This document shows positions 1-12,300 of a stretch of DNA of 29,660 nt, in pieces (the first letter of the stretch is position 1; the number at the start of each line of letters is the position of its first letter). Made by a program: the position numbers and the translations under genes. The notes below the pieces were generated by a model. It ran no database searches. It saw only the letters and a list, made by a program, of their open reading frames with translations, and had not been told where the DNA came from. This DNA comes from Spongospora subterranea (Eukaryota > Endomyxa > Phytomyxea > Plasmodiophorida > Plasmodiophoridae): NCBI GenBank assembly GCA_900404475.1, contig OUQQ01000208.1, positions 1 through 29,660 of the forward strand, in the 5' to 3' direction.

Positions 1-3000
1 TACATCCTCCAAATTGACCTTTTTCGCAATCGATGACGCTTGTGAAGCCATTCTTTGCATATTGTCGAGATTGACCTCAGGAGCCATTGACGACGCTTGC
101 GTAGCCATTCTGGACACATCCTCCAAATTGACATTATGCGCAATCGATGACGCTTGTGAAGCCATTCTTTGCATGTTGTCGAGATTGACCTCAGGAGCCA
201 TTGATGACGCTTGCGTAGCCATCCTGTTGACATCCTCCAGATTGATCTTATGAGCAAGCGATGATGCCTGTGAAGCCACCCTGTGCATATTCTCAATATT
301 AACCGCAGAAGCAATCGACGACGCTTGCGATGCCATCCTTCGCATATTCTCTATATTGGCCTCAGGGGAAATCGACGCCGCTTGCATAGCCATACTGGAT
401 ATATCCTCCAGATTGACCTGTTCAGCAAGCGACGAGGCCTGTGAAGCCATCCTTTGCATATTGTCGATGTTGACTTCAGGAGTAAGCGACGAAGCTTGTG
501 AAGCCATCCTGCCTAGATTGTCCAATCCGATTGCATTGCCGGATAACTGCGCCTGAGCACCCACCCGCTGCAGATGGGCAACGTTTATTGTTTCACCTGT
601 CTCAGAAATCTGCCCCATAGAACTCTGAACATTGCCCATACTGATTGAAGACGTTTCTTGTGGCAATACACTTGTGAATTTCGACCTTGAGCCCACATCC
701 CCAATATGTGCAGACACTGATGCAGACGAAGTGGGCAAAGCGTCACCGGAAATATCGCTAACCAAGGTGTGATAAGCCCCTCGAAACTGCTCTTTTGCTT
801 GAGAACTAAATATCGCAGCCTGGTCCAAGACATCTGATGGAACATGCGATGCTGCTGCAGTGCGAATTTTAGAGGAAACATCGTCAAGCTGAGGATGTTG
901 GAGTTGTTTGACATCAATTCCCAAAAGTTTGTCTGGTAGCGTACTGGACAAAACCGGACCCTGAATTGTATCATTTCCGGCATTGCTATCGCTTGCCTCG
1001 ATCTGATCATTCAATGAGGAGAGCATTGCATCAACATCCTTTCGACGGCTTTCAACACCTTCACGCAAACTCGAGCTTGCTTCCGCAACTAGCTCACTCA
1101 GTCCATTTGACCCTTGTTGAACCACACTCGCAACATTTTCAGCTACAAATGCCCCGCTATTCTGGACTTGCACTTTCAGATCACGCACAGTAACAAGTTT
1201 CTCAGAAGCATTATGGATTGAATCAAAATTTGCTGCAGCAATGCTGCTGATAGAACTCAAACCGGAAGTTCCAGTGTTTTTCAGAGGTTGTATCTGCGTT
1301 TCAATGTCGGACGCAAACTCAGAAATAACCGTTGGGTCAACGGATTTCGCAGTGGCCGCCACTGAAGAAGATAGTGCTTCGACATTATGGGCGCCTGGAA
1401 ACGCGGAGGTTGCGTTTGATATTGACGTTTCGAGCATGCGCACGTCCTCGTTGGCCCTTAGGAGGTCAATGTCGTCATGTATCGTGGATGCGGCTAATGC
1501 ACCTGACGACAAAGCGATTGTCGTTGCCGATTTCGCTGCGTTAGATATTATGGGGGAAGAGTCTTGCACCATTGTTGCCACATGGCTGGCCATCGCGTTG
1601 GCAGGTACTGATAATGGTGCTGTCATTTTTGAAGCAACTTGCCTGACTTTATCCGCGTTCGCCAACGAGACATCCCCTGCTGCTGCTGCCGTCGTGACTG
1701 CTGTTTGCGAAACCATGCTCGCGACCCCCGCAGTAGTGTTTCGAGCACCTGCTGCGATACTTCCAGCTTCAGTTGCAACGTTTGCAATCGTTGGAGCTAC
1801 GGAAAACTGCGAAGCAGCTGTAGTAACAGATCCTAATACTGCCTAAAAGGGGTAAGGGTTTACTTTGACTGAGTTGCATTACAAGCAGCAACAAACGGAC
1901 CGGTAAAGAATCAAGCACTGGTAATTCCTGTGCCAATTTCTCGAATTGCTCTTCTGCCGCATTTGTAGCTTTTGCCAACTGTAACAGCAAGTTAACTTAG
2001 CGTACCCGTAAAACAAGCTATAATTGGAACAGAAAGCACGATAAGCTTTTTCTCTTCGCCTTTACCTCAAAAATACGTTGGTTTTGCAACGCGAATTTTC
2101 TTGCGGCCAGAAACAGCCGAACTGGAGATGCCAGCACTGTGAAGAGGAACATGACAATTGATATTGCGTTGAACAGAAACAAAATAGCTGCTCCGAAGAC
2201 ACTGGGAAGACCCACCTAAAGCAATTTGGTTAACCATCGATAGTCAGAAACAATTTCTACGTTCAAAATTGCTTCAACCACTTTGGCAGATTGCACACGA
2301 TACATTATAAACGATGTTGAATGTAATCAATATTCGTGAACCTACGTCCAACAAAATTGCTGTAGTAATATTGGCCGTATTCGCCACTTGCGACGATATC
2401 TCCAATATACTTTCATAATTATCCTGTTGTGGAAGCAAGCAAATAATGGTTAGGCACCATAGGCATTAATAATCGAATCGAATCGAAGATGAGAGATGAT
2501 TGGCAATAGTCCCAACGTTGTCCAAAAAGAGAGTAGCATAATTTAGATCAAATTTGCAACTTCGCAAAGCTGAATAACATAATTTTCCTGAACCGGAAAA
2601 TGGAGAGATGTGACTGTGTATGGACAAAGCACCTGGTACGGGCGAAATAGGATTGCCAAGATGGCTGCGAGACCGACTAAGACATTGCCCAATGCTAGTT
2701 TGGCATTCTTGACAAGCAAATCGTTCGGTATGAATAACGACACCAGAACAATGGCCAGTTTTTGAAACATCTGGAATAATTTGAAATATCTGAATCGTCT
2801 TTGATATGCTCCATAAAGGTACGTTTGCGGTACTGGATTCAATGCAACCTGGGTATACAACATTTACATCGCGCTTTACATATTAGAACCCTCCAAACTA
2901 GCAATGCGATATTTCGAAAAGTTTCAACTCCGCTAGTATTGTCAACGCCAGTTGAATTCGCATACAATACGAAATGGAAGAAGGCAAAGTGGGATCGAAA

Positions 3001-6000
3001 AAGCGAACTTGTTCACATCACCGTAAGAAAATCATTGCAAGAGCTGAACAACAAAACAGAGGACGACAGCAAATGTGTGATTGTACCTCATTGGCGTAGA
3101 AGGTGTCAAGGTGTTCTACAGCTTCTTTGATTTTTTTACGCACATCTTTGTCGTGGCGCGCCTGGCGTTTCAGTCCCGCGATTAGCTCATTGTAACTGTG
3201 GACGCAATTCAACCATAAGCTATACGATCGCTTGATCACACAAAATGTTGGCTTACACAGCAGCCTCGTCCGTGTAGCCATGGGCATCGATCATCTTTGT
3301 CGCACGCGATATGAGGCGCCCGAAAAAAATCGGCAAACCAATGATGTATATTGCCGCAAATGCTACATTATTTGAGTTTGGCATTGTTTTCCACATATTC
3401 TTGGTTAACTTACCAATGGCCACATATTGGATTAGATATAACTCCACAGAAACACAGTTACGGTCGGGATATAGTACAAGATGATCATTGCTGCACTAAA
3501 GAGTTGACCGCAACAAGGACTTAGCACCAAGGGTAGGTGAGCGTTGAATTCGTGCCACAAAGGTGTCATAGGGATGCTGCTCGCTACAACCAAAAAGAGA
3601 AATCTGTGGGTAGTGTGTTTCTGTACCTGAAATTGCTGCATTATAACGCGAGCAACGGGTAAGAACAAGACGGTAATGCTGAATAAGGATATGCGCCTAA
3701 TCATGTAGTTGCCTTTGTACCACCAGCGAAGGAAGTCTTCAGGTGCAACATCCACACAGTTGGCTCGAAAACGCTTGCATACAGCAATTTTAGCTTTTGC
3801 ATAAAGACAACAATTTCTCAACATATTATTACCCATGCAATGAAGTACCATATAGCTAAAATGGCCAACATGGGTGACATCATTTGAACCATTAGCCCAT
3901 TGAAGTTTCCGTCTGTCATCTTCAAGTTCTGCACGCGTTGGATATTGGACTGGTATAGCGCCATCGAACTTCCGAAGGAGATCAGAAACCAAGACACCAA
4001 CACGCACCAAGCCTAAGAAAGCAGCAATATGCGTTATTGTTCTCGCATAATGTAAAGCTTTGTGAATTTTACACAGACCCCGCAACGGTCTTTGAATATA
4101 AATTTTGTAGTAGTAAACTCACAATGAAATTAAACGCATAATTCATCTGCTCTTGAATAAAGAAAGAGCGTTAACGACAATCCTAGAACATCCTCAAAAG
4201 GTGGTTTCTGCTGTGTTAAATTTGTGGCCCCCGCAATAGAAATTTTGCAACCATAGATTGAGTTGAAAACCAAATAAATCATTTCGTGATATTCATATAT
4301 GACGTAATGGAATTACTTTGAATTTGGTGTTGCTCCAGTTGGTCACAAAGCGACGGCGGAATGTTTCCACGTCCAGAGAAGCTCCTAATAGGTAAAAAAG
4401 AATAAAGATGAGGGGTAAGGCCATGATCACGAAGAATTTCAACACGGCGAGCGAGCTCAGCTTGAACGAGAATACCAGGTCAATATCGAATGAAAAAAAC
4501 ACAACCTGAAACAATCACATCAGCGACCCGCCACATTACAGCCATATAGAATTGATGTTGTAACCAGCTGTGGTTTTCAACGAAATAACGTTAATCGATG
4601 GAAACTGATTTTTTGTTCACTAGGTAGAAAAATATGTGCACCAATTGAAAACGAGTACGAGAAAATACATTGTTTTAGATCATAACGTGAATCATTGAAA
4701 ACAAATGACTGCAATTGCGGTAATGCCTAGAATGAGGTCTCTGCGTTTTTAACGGCACACCACAGATCATAGGATCACAGCTTGGCAGGTACATTGAGGT
4801 AAACAGGACTTCGAAGAGCTTTTGTGCAAACAAGGAGAATGTGTAACGTTCACAGATATAAAATAAAACAGTCGATTCGATATCTGGAAGGTATTTCTAG
4901 TCAGTGTAGGTGATTGCGTTTACGTAAAAGGACAGATCGATCCAAAGCTTGGGCCATGGAATGTTCAGGTTGATGGCATATACAAGGGAATACATCTGCA
5001 GGAAATTGATCATGATTTCCAACTGAGGTAAGGAAATAGTCAGTTTGGCTCTTGAAACACAAGGCGGCTTTGGAACTACCTTCACTAAAATTGATCCAGT
5101 TACGGCTAACAGAGGAGCTGCAGCAACGTTGACGATGGCAGCGGTGACCTCGCCGGTTGCATTTGAAACTGTTGCCATGGCATTGGACACTGTAGTTGCT
5201 CCGCTCCCCGATCCGGTTGCCCCATTCGCTAAGGCCTTATTGTCGCTGAACGACGGACCTGACCAACATGACTCAGCCAAATAGAAAAGTGTGATTTCTT
5301 CATATTCGAGCCAATGCATCGCGCCTTGAGAGCAATGACTTCATGCAGTGTAGTGTAAACTACGATGTGGGAAAACTGGCGTTGGGTGTGAAATTCTTAC
5401 CTCCTGCGACGTTCTTGCGCGCCTCGCTTGCAGTAAGTTTATGTTGTTGGGCGTAGGCCTTGTCTTTCGCGGCGACCCAGCCTCCTTTTTGTACACGGCT
5501 GAGCAAGGAAGGTCGATTTAGGTCATATTCAAAGTTTTGTTCAGCGTAAGCTTACCTAACGGCATTCCGCGCAGAACTTTCTTTTTGAACGAACTCAATT
5601 GCGTTCAGCCGTTCGTCATCGGATATGGGATCATCGTCAAGCACGATCAGTGTACGCCCCAAACCATATATCACATATTGCCTGGGTGGAGGTAAAGATA
5701 CAGCCACTCTTTCAGTTTTTCATATGCAAAAGTTGTCAACGAGAAAAAGAGCCGTTGCGCTAACGTAGCAGGTGAACATTCTTGAGAAATGATGCATGCA
5801 ACCATGAACACATACAAATTGGATAAGGTGCCAAATAATTTTAAGGTTCGCATTTCGATAAAAGCAATTGGAACTTTCATGGCGTGAACAATCAAACAGG
5901 TGGACCAAGATGGGATCGTGACTGAAATCGATATAGTTTTCATTTCAAAAAAAGCTGATGGACAACTGATCCATAGTGTCAGGTAGTGTGCTACAGAGGA

Positions 6001-6204
6001 CAGACGTCCTTCTTGTAGCCCGCACTCCTTCATGTTCAGGCAGTTGTTTGTCACAAACGGCACATCATCAATATATTCAATGATGAATACAACTGAATCA
6101 ATCAACACATCATTCTGCAACGTGAACAATAACCCGTTAGAATTTGGAACGAAATTTGCAACGGCCACTGTGGCTGAACAAAGTGCGCAACGATACAGAC
6201 ACAT
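1..6204 (-). CDS. Large multi-pass membrane protein with C-terminal 19-residue repeats, partial (runs off left edge)
   Basis: Predicted exons, read from high to low coordinate, with frame conserved across each join: 5702-6204, 5556-5681, 5401-5498, 4924-5324, then a less certain set between 4883 and 2550, then 2304-2423, 2066-2215, 1883-1978 and 1-1842. The start ATG at 6204 is followed by a short hydrophobic stretch that could be a signal peptide. The exon at 4924-5324 carries a Trp-rich segment, an Ala/Ser/Gly-rich insert and the motif LPQLEIMINFLQMY..NIPWP. That motif resembles the first membrane helix of large multi-pass surface proteins of protists. Hydrophobic segments follow near 4480, 4380, 3880, 3700, 3500, 3350, 2720, 2380 and 2160. 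The motif YLYGAYQRRFRYFKLFQMF near 2800 fits a cytoplasmic loop before a helix. After the last helix comes a charged linker (AEEQFEKLAQELPVLDS) and a 614-codon exon rich in Ala, Ser, Thr and Val. That exon has no stop to the window edge. Function is unknown; an adhesin, channel or sensor role is possible. Exon limits between 4.9 and 2.5 kb are not resolved. Confidence 0.66.
13..525 (-). repeat. Tandem 57-bp array encoding 19-residue repeats
   Basis: Nine units start at 13, 70, 127, 184, 241, 298, 355, 412 and 469 with exact 57-nt spacing, and a degenerate tenth unit lies at about 526. On the minus strand each reads like VNLDNMQRMASQASSIAHN (type A) or VNLEDVSRMATQASSMAPE (type B). Types A and B alternate, most regularly in the leftmost units, giving a 114-bp higher-order unit. 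The array lies in the reading frame of the long last exon of the membrane protein and continues past position 1. The pattern of Met, Ala and Leu with Ser and Gln suggests amphipathic helices. Unit divergence rises toward 525, so amplification is youngest near the left edge. Confidence 0.93.
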
Positions 6205-6323
6205 TCGTGCGACAGTGCCGATTTCAGGTCGCGTTGACGACGTGACGAGCAGCAGTGATTCCAGTCACCGAAGAGTGTAACAAATAATGTAACATGAACG
6301 ACAGGTGTGGGGCCAACCTGTAG

Positions 6324-9300
6324 TTGAGAACGCGTTTATCGCCACGATTCCATTGGTTGCCGGCTGATTTCAGGTTGGCGACTGATCGCAACTCGCCAAG
6401 AGCAGCGACGACGAAGAAGAACATTTCGGCAGAGATGTTTTTGTTGCTGATGTCGACGTTCACGCACTGGTTGGGTCCGACTCCGGCCACGTCCCACAGA
6501 AATTCTGTCCATGCCATTGTGTTCATTGCGTTGCACAGTCATGTGTCGTGCTTTGATGAAAAAATCCTAAAACACCTACGACTCCACGAACCAAGAACTG
6601 AACAAACAAATCCATAAAAAATACAGTGAACAACGTCAATGAACAAAGACAGATAATGATTGACATATATTGGTGGTGATTGCAGAATTACGTTGGGCAT
6701 CCAGCTGCATTCCCTCGAGGACGTTGGTATTGCGCTGGCCATCAATAAGATGGACTCCTCGCAGGCGATATCCGACCACGTCCAGGTAGGATTCGATCTC
6801 TTTCGTCCTTCCGTCTGTTGTTGATTGCTGCAAATCCACCTCCTATTGCACAATTTCTGTCAAACGGTCTATCAAATGTTTTCGCACTGATCACAAAGAA
6901 TCTCGGGGACATATTGACGTAACGAACTCTGTAAAAATTGTCGAGATTGATTCTGGGCAATACCTTCAACGCGTGCAAATCCGATAGCCAGTCGAGAACG
7001 GGATCCAACGAGGGAAACTCGTTCCTGCATATTAGCAGCTTGCGAAGATGTGGTAATGTGTCCAGGCCCTGACCGGCCAGCGACCGCAACGCATTATCGT
7101 TCAAATCCACAACCTGTGTGACACCGCACAACATCAACCCAGGATCACCTCAAAAATGACACAACAACCCAATTCCGTGTCGGATTCTGGTCAAGTGATT
7201 GTTCAACGTGTGTGCTGTGCTCCTGGAACCGATCACGACTGCAGGGGACTTATTACCAGGAACCCAAATACAGTTCAACCACTGTCCCGTTTTCATAAAT
7301 TTGCCAGTGCACTGAGTGGCTGAGTGTTTTCAAAATGCAAATACAGGGGAGCGGGAACCGCTAACTAAATGTGTAGCTGGCGGGGTACCTGTAGCATTCT
7401 CAACGAATCGAAACATTGTTTGACCAGTTGAAGGTCGGAGTTCGAGAGGTCGATCTCGGTTTGCGATAAATCCGGTTCTCCCGACGGCAGACGTTTCTGG
7501 CGCTCGTAAATTGTCAGATCTAAATTGCAAAAAAATTGGACAGTGATCAGACCGGAGTCTACACAAAACAGCTCTATTTGACTCACCAAGACGCGTTTCC
7601 TCGATAAGGTTGGTTTGCAGCGATGCCGAAGCCTTGATCCGTTCTCGAACCGTAACCGGCACGCCGTCCAGCAGCTTCAAAGGGAATTTCCTGGCCACAT
7701 TGGGCAGCGTTTAGTGTTCCGACACGAAGGGGACAGTGAACGACCCCGAGGTCGTCAGGTGTTGTCTCGTGAAAACCACTGACCTGGTCTCAATCATGGG
7801 CCATTCCTTCAGGAGTTTGTGCCGATCGCTCTTGTTCACTTCGGGATAACAGGTATTACCGATTATGTCGAGAATCGACAGATGGTGCAGCTTCGACAGG
7901 ACACCGACAATCTGAACCGAGGAGCAGTTCCCACATCGTCATGTCAAACACCCACAAACATCATCATCCCAGGTGCGATTCGACACCTTTGGGAATTTCG
8001 CCAACAGATTGTGGCCAATGTACAGGTGATGCAGTTCCTTGCACGAATCCAGATTCGATTGCGTTAGAGCGTTGACATCTGTGTAGGTCAGATCAGGAAC
8101 GCGACGTACGACAGTCGTTGGAACGAGAAACCGAACCAATCTGGTTGTTGTTCAGGCGCAGCGTTCGCAGCGACGAGAAGTCGCTGAAATCGATGCGCGT
8201 CAATGAACAGAACGACAGGTCCAGGGTGACGATCTCATATCGTTGCGGGGGCGGCGCTTGCCGATCGAACACGATCGTCTCGACCGGCGGTGCACTCCGA
8301 CGATGAACAGCCAGGTCAAACCTGTTGACCCCCATCAGAAACAAATTCCCCTCTGTCAGTTCGCGAAACATCTATTGTAAACCGTGTCAAAACGCAAAAA
8401 AAAGATAGATTCAGAGTGTCAAATCTCTCGACGCGCACATGAAAACCTGTTTTTGAAACCATCGTCCTCGGGACTCGATGTGATATTTTGACAATGCTCT
8501 TCAATTCCGTTGTATTCGACAAAAAGTGACTAATCCGTTCAATTTTGCGTCGATGGGATTTGTTTTTGATCGGAGAAAGAAAATACGAAACTCGTATTGG
8601 CCACGAGTGGAATTACAAAATCACGAAACAAAGACAGAACTGGTTGACAAAGACAGAACTGGTTGACCCCTTTTGACGCATCTTCGTTTTTCGGGACCAG
8701 ATTACCTAAAGTCTTCATCGCTGTCCTTGACGTTGTTGACGACCTCGTCGATGGACACCTCGGTGGCGTCGATGAACACGAGCGTGTTCAGGACGCGGGT
8801 GAAGCTGGTGCTTTTGGCGACGAATTCGTTCCTGTACGTGATCGGCAGCGGGTTCCCGGCCAGACCGATATAGATCAGCTTTGGCAACTGGTTCACCACA
8901 TTCACCACGTCTGAAACAATAAACACACCGATCAGAACCAGAATTGCTCGAAACGCGCATGGAAATTCGTTCAGTTCCGAGTTACGAAACCATCTTGTCC
9001 TAACTCGTTCTGGAACGAAGGTTTCAGCGGCGAAAAAGCAGAGAAGGGGAATACCCATAAGATCGGCGATCTTGTTGTTGGTCAGGTCAAGAACCCGCAG
9101 CTCGGTCATCTTCTCGATCTCGGCACCCGAGCAGCGCGGCAGGCGATTGTCTCGCAGCGACAGCTTCTCGAGGTTGACGAACCCGCGCAGCGATAACAAC
9201 GAGATGTTGGTCCCGCTCAGATCCAGCGACGTCACCTGAACCCACAACACATTGAGCGAACGATTCGCATTGAAGCGTGTTCCGTTTCGAACTGCCATCG

Positions 9301-12300
9301 ATTCGCCAGGACAATCAGATGTGAAATTGTGTCGTTGACCTGGTCAGGTTGAACGCCTTTGGGGACGCGTTGGAATATGGCGGCCCTGTACCTGAGGGTC
9401 TCGGCCTGGCCAGGATCACCACCAGCCCCAATCCAGGAATCGACCCGTTCGTCCAAGCTGACCTCAGTGTCCACACAGTGCAGAGTGCATTCGACCTGTC
9501 GCCATTCAGATCCCGATCGAATGCAGTGGAAAACGCAGCGAAGTGTGAAAACGTTCGCTGGCTGGAAATTGTTGAAATTGCCGTCCACACTTGCCAAGAA
9601 TATACGGTCGAAAGTGTGAGAAAACGCAGCGAGAGCTTTGCTCATCACTTCATATAAACCCTTTTCGAGCCGTTAAAACTTGAAAAGAAAACACGAATGA
9701 AAGTGTGAGCTGTTCTCAGGAAAAGCGTTGGAAAACAAGTTCAATCAATACGTACGAGTTTCATTTTCTCAATGGCGGCGATGAAGGCGAGGCGGTCTTG
9801 GGCTGTTCGCATAACGGGATTCCCCCTGATGTGAACCACCTCCAGGGCGTTCAGACGGTCCATGAACGCCGCCACCTCCTTCAACGGCGTCGTGATCTTG
9901 TTCGATCGAAGATCAAGAAAACGAAGTTTCTGAATTCAAAACAAGTGGCGCTAACTCTCAGATACCAGTAATAATTGGCGTGTTAATTACTGGAATTCGA
10001 CCACTAATTCTTAAATTCAACACACATGATCGTGACCGGAAAATCTGAAAGCGACATGTGTCGACAAGAACTGATCTGATGAAATCAAACAGGAATAATC
10101 TGGAAAAAACAGGGACAAAAGGGAAACACTAAATCGCGTCCACAAAATGTGCAGACGACTGATTGTTGGGACTGGTTCAGGGTCCATGGCGCACAGGAAC
10201 CCCAGTGGGGACAATCCCTCACCTGTAACGTGTGGAGACCGGTCGGTAACGCCACCAGCGAGTTGAACGACAGATCCACCGTCGTAACGTTGACGAACTC
10301 GCCAATGGCGAACTGTTTCAGCTCGAGATGGGATATGGCGGCGATCTTGGTCACGTCAGCGGGCTGGTACTGGATCCCTGGCGCCACATCGCCATAGCCA
10401 TATCGCCGCCCGACAACGGGTGTGGCGCAGGACAACATGGCCAGGTGGGTCCGGTACAGCTCGATATCGACCGACTTGTTCTTCCGGTTCAGCTTTTGGA
10501 AACAGTTGAGACGGTCCAGGAAATCGATATAACGCCCTGAACATCAGGGGTCAGATCAGGTCCACGAACTGGAACGATTTGGGTGATGTATTTCGATATC
10601 AACTCGGATTCGTTGCAGTTTTCAAACATTTTCTAAGCAACACCTTCAAAACCGTTTTGGCTTTATGAAAAAACGACGATTTCTGAAGTTTTTTTCACAT
10701 CTTTTGTTTTTTAGGAAACGGCGATTTCCGAAATCGTTTTGAATTCAACGGCGGTCGGTTGGACAGGGATATATTGATTGATGTGGAGAAACCGTCCGAT
10801 CACCTTCCAATGCCGATAACTTGTCGTTATTGGGTATGAGAGCCTGTAATAGGTCCCGTGTATGGGAGGCATCCGCCTTGGCCGGCGTCTTCGCCACCGA
10901 TACCCGTTCCAGGTCGCGAAACCCGCGCATCTGCTTCAGGACGGCCGATTGGTTCAGTGATGGGTTCCCCGATATATCCAGACATCGCAATCTGCACAAA
11001 CACACACACACACACGATCCCCATCAGAATGTCAATCCGCCTATTCGACACTAAAAACAACTGTCGAAATCACAATCTGTATAATCTAAATCACAACAAC
11101 GACTTGTCTTGTTCGGACCGCACGTCCATGGAATATCGTGCTCGTTTGCGGGAAAAACACGGAACGCAAAGAGATGAATTGATCCTCAAAAACTGGTGCG
11201 AATTCCGGTTCTAAAAGCGGTGTGATCGTGTCGACCGCACCGTGTTAGGAGGTGAAGTCCCTCAATTGTCGTCAGCCGGTTCCCCGATAGGTCCAGCACC
11301 TGAATATTGACGAACTTCCCAATATCGACCTTCTCGAAGGCGCGTCTCGGGAACAGCAGCATATGGATCTGCATCACCGATTACCAATTTCAGAGCGCGT
11401 TTCCGAGCAGAAATCGTTTTTCGTCAAAGTCATTTCGGCCAAACACAGTGGACGCGATCGATGTCGTTGACACAGATCACCACCGACCTTCGATTCGAAT
11501 CCAGGGAGGGTGACGACCTGTTGGTGGCCGAACTGCATGATCAGGTTCAGGGTCCATCGCGCCGCGACCGCGTCCTTCTTCTTGCCGAGCGCGGCGATCG
11601 CCTCGACCCGCTCCTCAATCCCGATCGTGTCGCCGTCCAGCGATATCAGGCCCAGGGTTCTATTCGACCCACGTAGGTTCCTGGTCAGATAGATCACCGC
11701 CTGAACTCAACAAAAACAATCATCATTGGCCGATATTCCCCAATTCGTCAAACGCAATCAAACGATTCCAAACGCGTTCCCTATTTCTATTCAGAATCAT
11801 TTGAAGATGTATTTTCCCAGAAATAGCGAGTTGATGAGATATTCCTACGATAATGGCCAAATGACTCAGAATTTGCGTTTTCTCGTGTGAAACAATAGTC
11901 GGAATCTGGTGAAAAACGGATTTTTCTACTGGTGTGGACGGGAGCCGTTATCGAGAGGTTGTCCTTCTACCTGACGATAGTTCTTGAGGGATTTATTGCC
12001 CGTTAACGAGAGACGTTGGAGACTGGACATCAGGGCGAGCACATTCAGATTGCGGTAGTTGCGAGACTTGTCCAGGTCGTTATCGCTCAGATCGAGGTTC
12101 ACCAGAGATTGCAGCTTCTCGAACTGAATTACCGCTATTAGTCAAAAAATCGATTCGAAACAAATCGCATTTCAACAACACAATTCATCTTCCCTCAAAC
12201 CATCATGATCTCGTTGGTTTGGAAACTATCGAACAGCGAAAAAACAACATCTAGATCTGAAAGAAAGCAAAACAGGAAGCGATGGCGGCGAAAGGCGTCT

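Noticed and set aside
585..1010. 141-codon minus-strand frame
   Set aside because: It is out of frame with the repeat-bearing frame that spans the same DNA and shows no domain.
1241..1846. 201-codon open frame on the plus strand
   Set aside because: It is antisense to the Ala/Ser-rich exon. The minus frame is open for 614 codons, carries the repeats and has a fitting splice site, so the plus frame is a composition shadow.
1843..1863. A 21-nt intron between the last two exons of the membrane gene
   Set aside because: The GT and AG are present, but the join shifts the frame. The 40-nt intron using the upstream GTAATG donor keeps it.
10660..10745. Repeated phrase ACGGCGATTTCTGAAG/CGGCGATTTCCGAAAT
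   Set aside because: Two short similar stretches in an intron of the LRR gene; too short to call a repeat element.
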